32,251 bases of DNA from Proteiniphilum sp. UBA4977 (GTDB lineage: Bacteria; Bacteroidota; Bacteroidia; Bacteroidales; Dysgonomonadaceae): the NCBI GenBank assembly GCA_002398565.1, contig DGZP01000078.1:127123-159373 (forward strand), given 5' to 3'. Each line of letters opens with the position of its first letter. Positions within the stretch are counted from its first letter, which is position 1. A program made the translations under genes and the position numbers. This document shows, in pieces, positions 15,626 through 25,083 of this stretch. The notes under the pieces are model-generated. The model worked only from the letters and a program-made list of their open reading frames with translations. It did not search any database and was not told the DNA's origin.

Positions 15626-17764
15626 ATGCAGAATCCGACAAGCATTATCAGGAACCAGATCGTTCATGTCTGGGTCAACATCTTCTGGAAGAATCCCAAT
15701 CGTCTGTGGGCACTCAAAGTGGCTGCATCCATTGCTTTTTTGTTGATACCGGCTGAGTTATTGTTTCACAACTCTTTTATCGGTACCACCATGGCTCTTG
15801 GTGTAGTAGCCATGGCTCTCGGTGAGACCGACGTGCATCCGCGGGGACGTACCAAGTCGGCCGGATCAGCCCTCATCCTCTTTTTTATCACCAGCAGTCT
15901 GGTGGAGTTGTTTTCTCCCTTTCCGCTTTACTTTACCCTGTTGATCCTCCTTGCGGCCTTCTCTCTCACCCTTGCAGGAGGATTAAATGCACGAATGCAG
16001 GGAGTCACCTTTGGGACACTCCTTATCTTTGTGTATACAATGCTTGGATCGGGGAATGCCGACAGATGGTTTTACCAGCCCGTGCTCTATACCATTGGCG
16101 CCCTGGCTTACTCTCTGGTCTCCATCCTGTTATTACGCTACAGGCCCTACAGGCTGCTGAAGGAACAACTCTCACGCGGTTTTCTATATCTCTCGGAGTA
16201 CATAGAACTGAAAGCAAACCTCTTTCCCAGCAAAACCCAGGTGCAGATGCTGATCAGAAACCAGCTCGCACAAAAAAATATTGAACTGGCGCAGCAAATA
16301 GAAACATGTAAAAATAATCTCTATAGCTATTCCGCCGAAAGCAATGACGAATCGCGCACAGTGGTAAATGTCTATTACCGCAAATGGTTTCTGTTGCAAG
16401 AGATGCAGGAACGGGCAATTTCCAGCCATGAACAGTACGACCTGCTGAGCAGAGAGGTAAGCAACATAAAATTGCTGGAAGGTTTTGGACAGCTCATGCG
16501 TGAAATTGGAAAGGCAATGTACCTCTTCAGCAATTCCCTGTTAACGGATCAGCCTTACACACATCCCCTCTCATTGGAATGGACACTTTCTGCGGTACAA
16601 AATATGCTGGAAGAGGAGCGGGGAGAGCAGCATTACCTGACCCTGTCATTGCTGATGAAAAATCTCACCGGCCTTGAAAGGAACCTGCGTGAGGAGGAGA
16701 CCGTCAGCGCACAGATCGATGTCACTGTCTTCAATAGCCGCAAACCGGAACGAACACGGCTTGCCGATCTTTTGAAAACGGTCCACCCGCGTTTTAAGTT
16801 TGCCGTCCGCCTCACCTTAAGCTGGCTGTTGGGATACGGCATCATGCAATTATTTCATTTTGATAAGGGAGCATGGATTCTGTTGACCTCGCTCATTGTC
16901 TTTCAACAGACCTACAGTGCTACCCGGATGCGACTTTTTCACCGTGTTTCCGGTACGCTCATAGGGGTAATTCTGGGGGTTACACTGGCCCAGTTGCTCC
17001 CCACGCTCCCAGGTCAGATTCTACTCCTGATTACCTCCATTTACTTTTTCTTCTACTGGCTGAAAAAAAACTATATTGTAGCCGCGATCTTTATCACGAT
17101 CTATGTACTGGCTGCATTTAACCTTCTTTCCCATCAGGGCGTGGCAGTTATGCTTCCCCGTATTATAGACACGCTAATAGGCGGTGCCATTGCCTATCTG
17201 GTTGTACGGTTTGTCTGGCCCGACTGGCAATACAAGCAGTTGCCACAATTACTGCTGAATGCGGTGACGAAAAACAAGCGTTACTTCGAAAGCATCTACG
17301 AAGGAACGGTCACCGAAGAGGATTACCTCCATAACCGTCGTACCGCTTATAATGCCGACAATGCGCTTACCTCCGCATGGAAAGGAATGCGCCTCGAACC
17401 CAAGAGCACGAGACAGTACCAGGACAGCGCTTTCAGCCTCACCAATCTCAACCATGCACTACTCTCTTACATATCAGCCTTCGGTATCCATAAACATGCC
17501 GAATATCTTACCCCTTATGAACGCGAATTGTGTCAGGATATCAGTAAAGTTCTACATTACGTAACCGAACTGTTGAATGGCACTGCCGATGTGTCGCGTC
17601 TTGATACACTGCTGCATGCAGCCAACTGTTGGGAAGAAAGTCTGGAGAAAATGCAGCACGATGCAACCAACCGTAGGGCAGGTTTAATTTACAATATCGC
17701 ACACGTTTCTCGTGAACTGCTTATCGAGGCAACATCGATCGTGAAACAGAGTACTACAAAATAA
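15626..17764 (+). CDS. FUSC/YccS-family inner-membrane protein
   Basis: A 712-residue protein with the duplicated layout of the FUSC (fusaric acid resistance-like) and YccS/YhfK families. A first membrane module lies at about residues 25-185 (for example FLLIPAELLF and ALILFFITSSLVELF). A soluble helical region spans about 190-385. A second membrane module (LSWLLGYGIMQLFHFDKGAW, GTLIGVILGVTLAQLLP and further helices to about 535) precedes a cytosolic helical C-terminus. Related proteins are proposed efflux permeases, but the substrate is unknown. It begins 75 nt after the DUF5686-type gene and ends at a clear terminator, so the two may be co-transcribed. Confidence 0.85.
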   Translation: MQNPTSIIRNQIVHVWVNIFWKNPNRLWALKVAASIAFLLIPAELLFHNSFIGTTMALGVVAMALGETDVHPRGRTKSAGSALILFFITSSLVELFSPFPLYFTLLILLAAFSLTLAGGLNARMQGVTFGTLLIFVYTMLGSGNADRWFYQPVLYTIGALAYSLVSILLLRYRPYRLLKEQLSRGFLYLSEYIELKANLFPSKTQVQMLIRNQLAQKNIELAQQIETCKNNLYSYSAESNDESRTVVNVYYRKWFLLQEMQERAISSHEQYDLLSREVSNIKLLEGFGQLMREIGKAMYLFSNSLLTDQPYTHPLSLEWTLSAVQNMLEEERGEQHYLTLSLLMKNLTGLERNLREEETVSAQIDVTVFNSRKPERTRLADLLKTVHPRFKFAVRLTLSWLLGYGIMQLFHFDKGAWILLTSLIVFQQTYSATRMRLFHRVSGTLIGVILGVTLAQLLPTLPGQILLLITSIYFFFYWLKKNYIVAAIFITIYVLAAFNLLSHQGVAVMLPRIIDTLIGGAIAYLVVRFVWPDWQYKQLPQLLLNAVTKNKRYFESIYEGTVTEEDYLHNRRTAYNADNALTSAWKGMRLEPKSTRQYQDSAFSLTNLNHALLSYISAFGIHKHAEYLTPYERELCQDISKVLHYVTELLNGTADVSRLDTLLHAANCWEESLEKMQHDATNRRAGLIYNIAHVSRELLIEATSIVKQSTTK

Positions 17765-17825
17765 CCGTATTCGTCAGAACGAGGCTGTAGTACATAGGCC
17801 ATTCAGTGGCTGAGGTTTTTAAATG

Positions 17826-17857
17826 CGTTTCGTTGTTTCTCGGCGAAACGTTTTTTT
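17826..17857 (+). terminator. Terminator after the FUSC gene
   Basis: CGTTTCG (17826-17832) pairs with CGAAACG (17844-17850), followed by seven T. It ends only 4 nt before the tsaD -7 box. Confidence 0.8.
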
Positions 17858-17861
17858 GTGC

Positions 17862-17869
17862 TATCTTTG
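17862..17869 (+). promoter_or_regulatory. -7 box of tsaD
   Basis: TATCTTTG, immediately after the terminator T-run; the -33 region falls inside the hairpin and has no clean TTTG. The leader is about 80 nt and contains a 16-codon frame at 17893-17943. Confidence 0.6.
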
Positions 17870-17957
17870 TATTCTCATTGTGGTGTAGTATCATGGCGCA
17901 CTGCTATGGCGTGAGCAATGATGTACATCAGAGACCAACATGATTGTAATTGGGTAA

Positions 17958-18974
17958 ATGATAACAATATTAGGCATAGAATCGTCTTGCGACGATACCT
18001 CGGCAGCGGTTATCCGCGATGGGGTCATCCTCTCCAATGTGATCGCCGGACAGGCAGTACACGAACGTTATGGCGGCGTAGTACCCGAACTGGCGTCGCG
18101 CGCGCATCAGCAGAATATCATTCCTGTGGTACACGATGCCCTGAAGCAGGCAGGAGTTGCCAGGGAGGAGGTGACGGCTGTGGCCTTCACCCGTGGGCCG
18201 GGATTGCTGGGCTCCCTGCTGGTGGGTACTTCGTTTGCGAAAGGTTTCTCGTCGGCGCTCAATATTCCCATGGTTGAGGTAAACCACCTGCAGGCACATG
18301 TGCTGGCTCATTTTATCAAGGAAGATGAGCAGGATGGCAATCAACCCCAATTTCCGTTTCTTTGTCTCCTTGTATCGGGTGGTAATTCACAAATCATCCT
18401 GGTGAAATCGTACGACGAGATGGAGATCATCGGGAAGACCATCGACGATGCGGCTGGCGAGGCATTCGATAAGTGCGCCAAGGTGATGGGACTTGGTTAT
18501 CCCGGAGGGCCGGTGGTGGACCGGTTGGCGAAACTGGGTAACCCGGAACGGTTTACCTTCAGCAAACCGCGTATTGAAGGGTATGATTACAGTTTTAGCG
18601 GACTGAAAACGTCGTTTCTCTATTTTTTACGTGATGAACTGAAAAAGGATTCCGGCTTCATTGAGAAAAGCAAAAATGACCTGTGTGCATCGCTGCAGAA
18701 GACCATCGTGGATATTCTTATGGATAAGCTTTATCAGGCCTCCGTCGATTTAAATATAAAAGAGGTGGCCGTTGCCGGAGGCGTATCGGCCAACTCCGGT
18801 TTAAGGAATGCATTTGAAGAATATAGCCGCAAGCATGGATGGAAGATACATATTCCCCGGTTTGCATATACTACCGACAATGCAGCCATGGTTGCCATCA
18901 CCGGATATTACAAATATCTGAAGGGGGAGTTTGCCGCTCCGGACGTGGCTCCCTACGCAAGGGTGTCCATATAA
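17958..18974 (+). CDS. tsaD: tRNA N6-adenosine threonylcarbamoyltransferase TsaD
   Basis: A 338-residue ASKHA-fold enzyme that transfers the threonylcarbamoyl group to A37 of ANN-decoding tRNAs, working with TsaB and TsaE. It begins with ITILGIESSCDDT, has the family segment GGVVPELASRAH, and the metal-binding His110 and His114 (NHLQAH). The nucleotide-binding part follows (CLLVSGGNSQI, DDAAGEAFDK, GGVSANSGLR, TTDNAAM). Length is normal. It supplies the t6A substrate of MtaB, encoded at 5588. Its own promoter lies upstream, and glnS begins 33 nt after its stop. Confidence 0.97.
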   Translation: MITILGIESSCDDTSAAVIRDGVILSNVIAGQAVHERYGGVVPELASRAHQQNIIPVVHDALKQAGVAREEVTAVAFTRGPGLLGSLLVGTSFAKGFSSALNIPMVEVNHLQAHVLAHFIKEDEQDGNQPQFPFLCLLVSGGNSQIILVKSYDEMEIIGKTIDDAAGEAFDKCAKVMGLGYPGGPVVDRLAKLGNPERFTFSKPRIEGYDYSFSGLKTSFLYFLRDELKKDSGFIEKSKNDLCASLQKTIVDILMDKLYQASVDLNIKEVAVAGGVSANSGLRNAFEEYSRKHGWKIHIPRFAYTTDNAAMVAITGYYKYLKGEFAAPDVAPYARVSI

Positions 18975-19006
18975 TTCTTAATTGATAATTGATAATTAAT
19001 CCAAAT

Positions 19007-20707
19007 ATGTCAGGAACAGAAAATTCTATCGTGGAGGAGAACAGGAAGAGTCTCAATTTTATTGAACAGATTGTTGAAAACGATTTGAAGGAGGGTAAGA
19101 ATGACGGACGCATACAAACGCGTTTTCCGCCGGAACCCAACGGATACCTGCATATCGGCCATGCCAAAGCTATTTGCATTGACTTCGGCATTGCACAAAA
19201 CTATGGTGGTATCTGTAATCTTCGTTTCGACGATACCAATCCCGTGAAAGAGGATGTAGAGTACGTCGATTCCATCATGGAAGACATCAAATGGCTCGGA
19301 TTTCATTGGGAGAATGTCTATTATGCATCCGACTATTTTCAACAGCTGTGGGACTTTGCCGTAAAGCTGATTAAGGAAGATAAAGCATATATCGATGAAC
19401 AGTCGGCCGAAGAGATTGCACGCCAAAAGGGAACACCCACCGAAGCGGGCACACACAGTCCCTTCCGTGACCGCCCCATAGAGGAGTCACTGGCGCTGTT
19501 CGAACAGATGAACAGCGGTGAGATACCCGAAGGGAAGATGGTACTGCGTGCCAAAATCGACATGGCTTCATCCAATATGCACTTCCGCGACCCTATCATC
19601 TACCGTGTGATCCATATTCCGCACCATCGTACAGGCACCACCTGGAAGGCTTACCCGATGTACGACTTTGCCCACGGGCAATCGGACTACTTCGAAGGAG
19701 TAACACATTCTCTCTGTACACTGGAGTTTGTGGTGCACCGGCCTCTGTACGACTGGTTCATCGACCAGCTGGCCGACAGCGACTACCGTCCCCGCCAGTA
19801 CGAGTTCAACCGTCTCAGCCTCACCTACACGGTGATGAGCAAGCGCAAACTGCTGCAGCTGGTGCAGGAGAAACTGGTCTCGGGATGGGACGATCCACGC
19901 ATGCCCACCCTGTGTGGGATGCGCCGTCGTGGCTACACCCCCGAAGCCATCCGTAGCTTTGTTGATAAGATAGGATATACCAAATACGATGGCATCAACG
20001 ACGTGTCGTTGCTGGAACATGCTGTAAGGGAAGATCTGAATGCTACTGTCATGCGTGTGTCGGGTGTGATCGATCCCGTGAAACTGATACTGACCAATTA
20101 CCCCGCAGAGAACGTGGAAGAGATGGAAGCGATCAACAACCCCGAGGATGAGTCGCAGGGCAGCCGTATTGTGAAGTTCTCCCGGGAGCTCTGGATTGAA
20201 CGCGACGATTTTATGGAGGATGCCCCCAAGAAATATTTCCGTCTCACCCCGGGCAGTGAAGTGCGTCTGAAGAATGCCTATATCGTGAAGTGTACTGGCT
20301 GTAAAAAAGATGAACAGGGTAACGTCACGGAGGTCTACGCGGAGTATGATCCGCAGACCAAGAGCGGCATGCCGGAGGCAAACCGTAAGGTAAAGGGAAC
20401 CATACACTGGGTGTCTGTACCACACAGCGTGGATGCCGAAGTGCGACTCTATGACCGGCTCTTCATGGTGGAAGATCCGGCAGGTGAAAAAGAAAAGGAT
20501 TTCCGTGAACTGATCAATCCCGAGTCACTTATCGTGAAAAAGGGATGTAAAGTGGAAGCCTGTCTCAAAGATGCAAAACCTCTCGACCGTTTTCAGTTCC
20601 AGCGCATCGGCTATTTCAATGTGGATACCGATTCTGCAGACAATAGACTGGTGTTTAACCGTACTGTTGCACTCAAGGATTCCTGGAGGAAACAGGGTAA
20701 CAGCTGA
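19007..20707 (+). CDS. glnS: Glutaminyl-tRNA synthetase
   Basis: A 566-residue class I synthetase charging tRNA-Gln with glutamine. The HIGH motif is at 49-52 (PEPNGYLHIGH) and the KMSKS equivalent is VMSKRKL. The C-terminal anticodon-binding beta-barrels are present. The FDDTNP segment is that of GlnRS/GluRS enzymes, and the LRFDDTNPVKED context favours GlnRS. I prefer the ATG at 19007 to the in-frame TTG at 18989. A short tandem TTGATAA repeat (18982-18995) sits in the tsaD-glnS gap. Presence of GlnS implies direct charging rather than the GatCAB route for this tRNA. Confidence 0.96.
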   Translation: MSGTENSIVEENRKSLNFIEQIVENDLKEGKNDGRIQTRFPPEPNGYLHIGHAKAICIDFGIAQNYGGICNLRFDDTNPVKEDVEYVDSIMEDIKWLGFHWENVYYASDYFQQLWDFAVKLIKEDKAYIDEQSAEEIARQKGTPTEAGTHSPFRDRPIEESLALFEQMNSGEIPEGKMVLRAKIDMASSNMHFRDPIIYRVIHIPHHRTGTTWKAYPMYDFAHGQSDYFEGVTHSLCTLEFVVHRPLYDWFIDQLADSDYRPRQYEFNRLSLTYTVMSKRKLLQLVQEKLVSGWDDPRMPTLCGMRRRGYTPEAIRSFVDKIGYTKYDGINDVSLLEHAVREDLNATVMRVSGVIDPVKLILTNYPAENVEEMEAINNPEDESQGSRIVKFSRELWIERDDFMEDAPKKYFRLTPGSEVRLKNAYIVKCTGCKKDEQGNVTEVYAEYDPQTKSGMPEANRKVKGTIHWVSVPHSVDAEVRLYDRLFMVEDPAGEKEKDFRELINPESLIVKKGCKVEACLKDAKPLDRFQFQRIGYFNVDTDSADNRLVFNRTVALKDSWRKQGNS

Positions 20708-20761
20708 GAGGAAACAGCGGATTTGATACAGAATATATAAAATAGGTGCTATTTTTTTGAA

Positions 20762-22204
20762 ATGCGTAGAGAGTTTGAAGACAGCGAGCTGGATATCACT
20801 TCCCTGGTAGAGAAGTATGAGCAGATGCGTGCTCTTGGCCGAAAAGTTTATTTTGATGCCGATGAGTTTGCGGTACTTGCCGAATACTACAACGCGGGCG
20901 GTGACAACGACGAGGCAGAGGAGCTTATCTCGGAGGGTTTGAAAATGCACCCCGGCAGCCCCGAGCTGATGTTGTTGAAAGTGAAAATACTCGTTTTCTC
21001 GGAAATGTATGAGGAGGCACTCGATTATATGAGACAATTGTCGGAGGAAGACGACGTGGAGCTTCCTCTGCTGAAGATTGAGGCTTTGTTGCACACCGAC
21101 CGGTACCACGAAGCGGATGAGTTGATTAATAAGACTCTGGAACATGAGCTGTCGGTCGATGATCTATACTTTTTTATCACGGAGACAGGTTATCTGCTTA
21201 ATGACGTGGATAAGTTCGACCGGGCCATCGCCTTCCTCGAGGAGAGCATGAAGATTGATGAGTCGAATACCGATGCTATTGTTGATCTTGCCTACGCCTA
21301 CGAGATGAAGGGTAACCTCGAAAAAGCCATCGAATATAACAATCTGTTACTCGATATTGATCCCTATTCCTACGATGGCTGGGTGAATATCGGGAAGCTT
21401 CATTCCATGAATGGGGAATATGCCAAAGCGATCGATGCATTTGATTTTGCGCTTACCATCAACGATGGCGACAACGGCTTGTTGAAGATGAAAGCCATGG
21501 CGCTCTATCTGAACGACAATGCTCCCGAAGCCATCGCCATCTTTGAAGGATGTCTGCAACAGTCGCCCGACGATGAGTCGTTGTATGACTCGCTGCTTGA
21601 GGCCTACGATGTCATGGAGCAGTACGAGGAGATGATGAAGCTCATCGACAAAAAGGAAGCCTTGTTTGGCAGTGGAGGAATCCTTGCCAAGCGGGCCTTT
21701 GTGTACATCAACATGGGCGAAATTGCGAAAGCCGAGGTATTGTTTGGACAGATACCCGATTCGGAAAAGGAGACCCTCGACTATTACATGCTGGAGGGAG
21801 AACTCGCCTTTCAACACGACGACTACATGGGAGCCGAGGCAGCTTACATGAAGGCTGCCCTGATCTCGGAAGGTAACGAGGATATCATCGACAGGCTAGC
21901 CAACATTAGTGTGGCACAGGAAAAGTATGGGCAAGCAGCTGCATATCTGGAAGAACTGCTCGAAATTGACCCAGACTATCCCAGCGCAAAATCAAGGCTG
22001 GCCTTCATTCGCTTCGAAATAGGCTCCAAAGAACCGTTCGACGAAATCATGGCACAGTTTTCCGATGAGGAACTCCGTTCACTGCTAAGTTTGATCATGG
22101 GAAACGAAGAGGATGACTTTGCCGGGTTTGGCAGAGAAAAAATACTCACCCGGCTCAATGAAGCACGGGAGAACAGAATACTTTTCAAGAATATCAAATA
22201 TTGA
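20762..22204 (+). CDS. Tetratricopeptide repeat protein
   Basis: A 480-residue acidic protein built almost wholly of TPR helical hairpins, recognisable in repeating segments such as AVLAEYYNAGGDNDEAEELI, AIVDLAYAYEMKGNLEKAIE and GWVNIGKLHSMNGEYAKAI. I count roughly ten to twelve units from about residue 35 to 430. No signal peptide or membrane segment is present, so it should be a cytosolic scaffold for protein contacts. A C-terminal non-TPR tail ends in a basic segment. It follows glnS by 54 nt without a clear promoter, which suggests co-transcription. Partner unknown. Confidence 0.88.
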   Translation: MRREFEDSELDITSLVEKYEQMRALGRKVYFDADEFAVLAEYYNAGGDNDEAEELISEGLKMHPGSPELMLLKVKILVFSEMYEEALDYMRQLSEEDDVELPLLKIEALLHTDRYHEADELINKTLEHELSVDDLYFFITETGYLLNDVDKFDRAIAFLEESMKIDESNTDAIVDLAYAYEMKGNLEKAIEYNNLLLDIDPYSYDGWVNIGKLHSMNGEYAKAIDAFDFALTINDGDNGLLKMKAMALYLNDNAPEAIAIFEGCLQQSPDDESLYDSLLEAYDVMEQYEEMMKLIDKKEALFGSGGILAKRAFVYINMGEIAKAEVLFGQIPDSEKETLDYYMLEGELAFQHDDYMGAEAAYMKAALISEGNEDIIDRLANISVAQEKYGQAAAYLEELLEIDPDYPSAKSRLAFIRFEIGSKEPFDEIMAQFSDEELRSLLSLIMGNEEDDFAGFGREKILTRLNEARENRILFKNIKY

Positions 22205-22264
22205 TTTCCTGCCGTGCAATTTATTCAAGTGATTTGTTGATTCCTAATGTGACACAGTCATTGT

Positions 22265-22285
22265 TGAACAAGAGAATTTTGTTCA
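22265..22285. repeat. Inverted repeat downstream of the TPR gene
   Basis: TGAACAA (22265-22271) and TTGTTCA (22279-22285) form a perfect 7-bp dyad with a 7-nt loop. It has no T-run, so I do not call it a terminator. Confidence 0.4.
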
Positions 22286-22311
22286 GCCTACACAATGATG
22301 CACTTATTCTG

Positions 22312-22370
22312 ACAATCATTTTTTAGTAACTGTTGACTGTCGCGTTATTTTCTTGTCTTAGGGCAAGTGA
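22312..22370 (+). repeat. 59-nt diverged direct repeat, copy 1
   Basis: Aligns without gaps to 26441-26499, with about 43 of 59 positions identical by hand count. Best-conserved parts are ACAATCA, TGTTGA, GTCG, TTTCTTGTC and GGCAAGTGA. The 3' part can fold as CTTGTC-4 nt-GGCAAG. The pair brackets the four-gene block 22396-26356 in the same orientation. Confidence 0.6.
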
Positions 22371-22395
22371 AGAGAAATTATTGTTTTTTTAATCC

Positions 22396-23016
22396 CTAAA
22401 AGAAAATTACTTCCCCGGAGTCGATATCATAAAGGCCTCCCTCAATGAGGATTGTGCCATCCTTTTCCAACCGGTTAAGAATGGGACTTTCGGCACGTAT
22501 CTGGTTTATCATCAGTTGCACGTTTATAATGCTTACATTCTTCACAAATAAATGGTTGCGGCCGTTTCTGTCTGCTTTCGTTTCAGCTTCCTGATCTATC
22601 GCCGGTTGTATTTTGCGGAGGAGGCCGGTAAGATGGCCTGATTGTACATGGTTGCAGGCACTTGTGACGGCCCCACATTTAGTGTGCCCAAGAACCATAA
22701 TTATTTTTGATCCGGCCACATCACAGGCATATTCCATGCTGCCGAGAATATCGTCGTTAATAATATTTCCTGCAATCCGTATGCTGAAAATATCACCCAA
22801 TCCCTGGTCGAAGATCAGTTCTGCAGATGTTCTCGAATCAATACAACTTAACACCGTGGCAAAAGGATACTGGCCTTCCGAGGATAGGTTCACCTGTGTA
22901 AGCAGGTTCCTGTCCATTTTCAGGTTATTTCGAAACCGTTTGTTTCCCTCCTTTAGTAGCTCCAACGCGCCGGCCGGTGTGATTTTATTCTGACTTTCCT
23001 TTGTGTGTACCCACAT
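22396..23016 (-). CDS. Beta-class carbonic anhydrase
   Basis: A 206-residue zinc enzyme interconverting CO2 and bicarbonate. The zinc ligands are Cys58 (CIDSR, with the Asp60-Arg62 dyad), His111 and Cys114 (GHTKCGAV). The following helix and the conserved RIAGNI segment are complete. The start is 33 nt from the stop of the DUF4914 gene with no promoter between, so the two form one operon. This pairs a bicarbonate-supplying enzyme with a PEPCK-like protein. No signal peptide, so cytosolic. Confidence 0.94.
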   Translation of the reverse strand: MWVHTKESQNKITPAGALELLKEGNKRFRNNLKMDRNLLTQVNLSSEGQYPFATVLSCIDSRTSAELIFDQGLGDIFSIRIAGNIINDDILGSMEYACDVAGSKIIMVLGHTKCGAVTSACNHVQSGHLTGLLRKIQPAIDQEAETKADRNGRNHLFVKNVSIINVQLMINQIRAESPILNRLEKDGTILIEGGLYDIDSGEVIFF

Positions 23017-23049
23017 GATTGCATGATTTAATCCTACCTTGTGTACCTC

Positions 23050-24975
23050 TTATTCCTCGTGCGTGGTGGTCATGAATGAATACTGGTAATCCATGGGAAT
23101 GATATTGAGGTAATCGTCCACGCTGCCGCCATTCAGACAAGTTTCGATGATACGACGTCCGGTAGGATGCAGATCCGGAGTAAGGTACTTCGGCAGTTCC
23201 TCTCTGAAAAATTCATACAATATAGCAGCTCCCGCGTCATAACCCGACTCTTCCACCAATGGTTGCTTGTGCACTTGCAGGAAACGGGAAGGTATCTTGG
23301 CCCCTTCAATAGTGAGATAATTGAGCTCAAAACCAAGCAGGGGACAACGTGCATCTTGAAACTGATCGCTGCGTAGTTTCGCATTCCCCCTGCGAGTGAG
23401 GTATTCACGCATCAGCAGCTGTGGCTTGAATCCAACCTTCCATACGCCAATATATTGGTTTGGTACCAGCGTGTAGCGTATCCGCGGGGTGTTGATGATC
23501 TGGTCTAGCAACAGGTTGGCGTGATGAATCATTTTTCCGGTGGCAAAGGGCCAGTAGGAACCCACCCCCTCGCTGCCCATGCCGCCACCGTCTACAATGC
23601 TCGGGTTTGCATGTCCACGCGGAGAGACCAACCGCCAGAGCCAGGCAAGTGCCGGGGGCAGGATATGAAACAATCCCAGTATGCCATAGGTGGGGCTTTC
23701 CTTGGAACAGGGCGGGGTACGCACCCCGAAGCTCCTCACATCCACTGTCACCGGGTTGTTCACGATATTGGGCATGATGTGTCTTGGAACTATCACTCGC
23801 GGATTGGGGCATCTTTTACCCGGACTGTCCTCGGTATGATCCCAGAGGAGTGCGGTACTGTCGGGATTCGCCTCTATGTTCAGGAAAAGTAACGGTTCTT
23901 TGGGTTTGATGGTTAGTTTCTCAAGAAAAGGTTCATCGCCATAATTTGTGATACCATCTACCCTGATAAACCAGGCATTCTCGGCATCCAGTACCGTGAG
24001 CTTCCCATTATTTTTCTGTAAGGAAGGATGACACAGAGCCATGTCATCGGTCACGGGGTTGAAGGAACAGAAAATGGGAAAGTTAATCAGCCTTCTCTCC
24101 TCGGTGATGGTATTTGTTCCAATCAGCACCTGCCCGTTTTCCTCCCTGACAATATTCTGAAGCATCTCACTTTTGCCGCCGCCGCTTGCTCCTTCGTGCA
24201 TGAAGGTGGTGATGTTGTCGTACGGGCTTACAGCCTGAACGGTGGAACAATGGGCAGTAATCCATCCCTCTTTTTCTCCTTTTGTAAGAAGCGCTCCGTA
24301 TAGACCCTTCTTGGCGCTGGGCCCGGGATAGAGGTTATAGGAAAATATTTCGTGTAGCGCTTCGGAACGTTTGTGTACTACAATCTGTTTTCCGCTGAAA
24401 TGGGTATGTCTGAAGGTGGGAGCCACATAGATGGCCGATTCCACTAAAAAACCTTCCGGCAGCTCATCCACGGGTATAATCTGTTGGAGCATGGCCAGTC
24501 CCATGGCAAAGAAACCAGCATTCGCCGGAACAATGGCAATGCCTCCCGTACCAATATTGTCTCCACCGGCAAAGTAAAAAAAGAGTGCGAGATCCTGTGA
24601 CTGAAGCCAGGTGATTGTTTCTTTTCGCAGCGTATCGAAATCATATCCCATTTTGTCGCTAAACCGCTCCTTATCTGTCGGCAGATTGTCGCCAATCAGC
24701 ATCGTGTCCGGATCCCGACGACGCATGTAAGCCTCAGTGTAGTTTGCCGTTATGCCGTTCTTTACCCTGTGGATAATTGCCTCGGTGATGATGTCATGAT
24801 TGGGAAGCTCATATTTTACCTCGAAACTGTTCTTGCTGTCCCCGCCCACAGCAGCCACGGCCAGCTGTTCCACACTGTCGAATATTTTGTATGATTTGCA
24901 TCCGCCTAATATTTCTATTGCATTATTTGGCAGAACGACTTTTTTATTCTCAAGAATACTGAAAAAATCACCCAT
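23050..24975 (-). CDS. DUF4914 family protein with PEPCK-like P-loop
   Basis: A 641-residue cytosolic protein that I place in DUF4914 from recall. The clear motif is a P-loop, GASGGGKS (262-269), preceded by FMHE. Its G-x-SG-x-GK(S/T) form is like the kinase loop of ATP-dependent phosphoenolpyruvate carboxykinase (GLSGTGKTT). An upstream segment (APTFRHTHFSGK) and a downstream NIEANPDST/RCPNPR region also look like parts of a nucleotide-binding fold. I do not see the full PEPCK substrate-site set, so the reaction is unknown; a kinase or carboxykinase-type activity is an inference. It is co-transcribed with carbonic anhydrase and has a promoter with a dyad shared with the XRE-cupin regulator. 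Confidence 0.75.
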   Translation of the reverse strand: MGDFFSILENKKVVLPNNAIEILGGCKSYKIFDSVEQLAVAAVGGDSKNSFEVKYELPNHDIITEAIIHRVKNGITANYTEAYMRRRDPDTMLIGDNLPTDKERFSDKMGYDFDTLRKETITWLQSQDLALFFYFAGGDNIGTGGIAIVPANAGFFAMGLAMLQQIIPVDELPEGFLVESAIYVAPTFRHTHFSGKQIVVHKRSEALHEIFSYNLYPGPSAKKGLYGALLTKGEKEGWITAHCSTVQAVSPYDNITTFMHEGASGGGKSEMLQNIVREENGQVLIGTNTITEERRLINFPIFCSFNPVTDDMALCHPSLQKNNGKLTVLDAENAWFIRVDGITNYGDEPFLEKLTIKPKEPLLFLNIEANPDSTALLWDHTEDSPGKRCPNPRVIVPRHIMPNIVNNPVTVDVRSFGVRTPPCSKESPTYGILGLFHILPPALAWLWRLVSPRGHANPSIVDGGGMGSEGVGSYWPFATGKMIHHANLLLDQIINTPRIRYTLVPNQYIGVWKVGFKPQLLMREYLTRRGNAKLRSDQFQDARCPLLGFELNYLTIEGAKIPSRFLQVHKQPLVEESGYDAGAAILYEFFREELPKYLTPDLHPTGRRIIETCLNGGSVDDYLNIIPMDYQYSFMTTTHEE

Positions 24976-25023
24976 TTTGAATAAATTAAATTGATCTATT
25001 ACCTAAACATCTTTTTTCTGGAA

Positions 25024-25063
25024 CAAAGTTAATACACGTTGCTTAATAAATAAAGTAATACTT
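25024..25063 (-). promoter_or_regulatory. Promoter and operator-like dyad of the DUF4914 gene
   Basis: -7 box TAACTTTG (25024-25031) with a TTTA at the -33 position (25051-25054) after 19 nt. AAGTAATACTT (25053-25063) is an inverted repeat, AAGT-N3-ACTT, touching the -33 element. Read on the minus strand, 25 nt from here match the XRE promoter at all but four positions. Confidence 0.65.
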
Positions 25064-25083
25064 CATATATTTCTTTCGACAAC

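Noticed and set aside
17893..17943. 16-codon frame in the tsaD leader as a leader peptide
   Set aside because: No coupling to the tsaD start and no attenuator structure; weaker than the ettA case.
17918..18277. 119-codon frame overlapping tsaD
   Set aside because: Shadow of tsaD in another frame with low-complexity Arg/Gly sequence.
18982..19000. Tandem TTGATAA repeats before glnS as an operator or repeat array
   Set aside because: Only about two copies of a 7-mer in AT-rich DNA; too short to support a function.
20762..22204. Internal repeats as a repeat array
   Set aside because: They are degenerate TPR units at the protein level, not a DNA repeat or CRISPR array.
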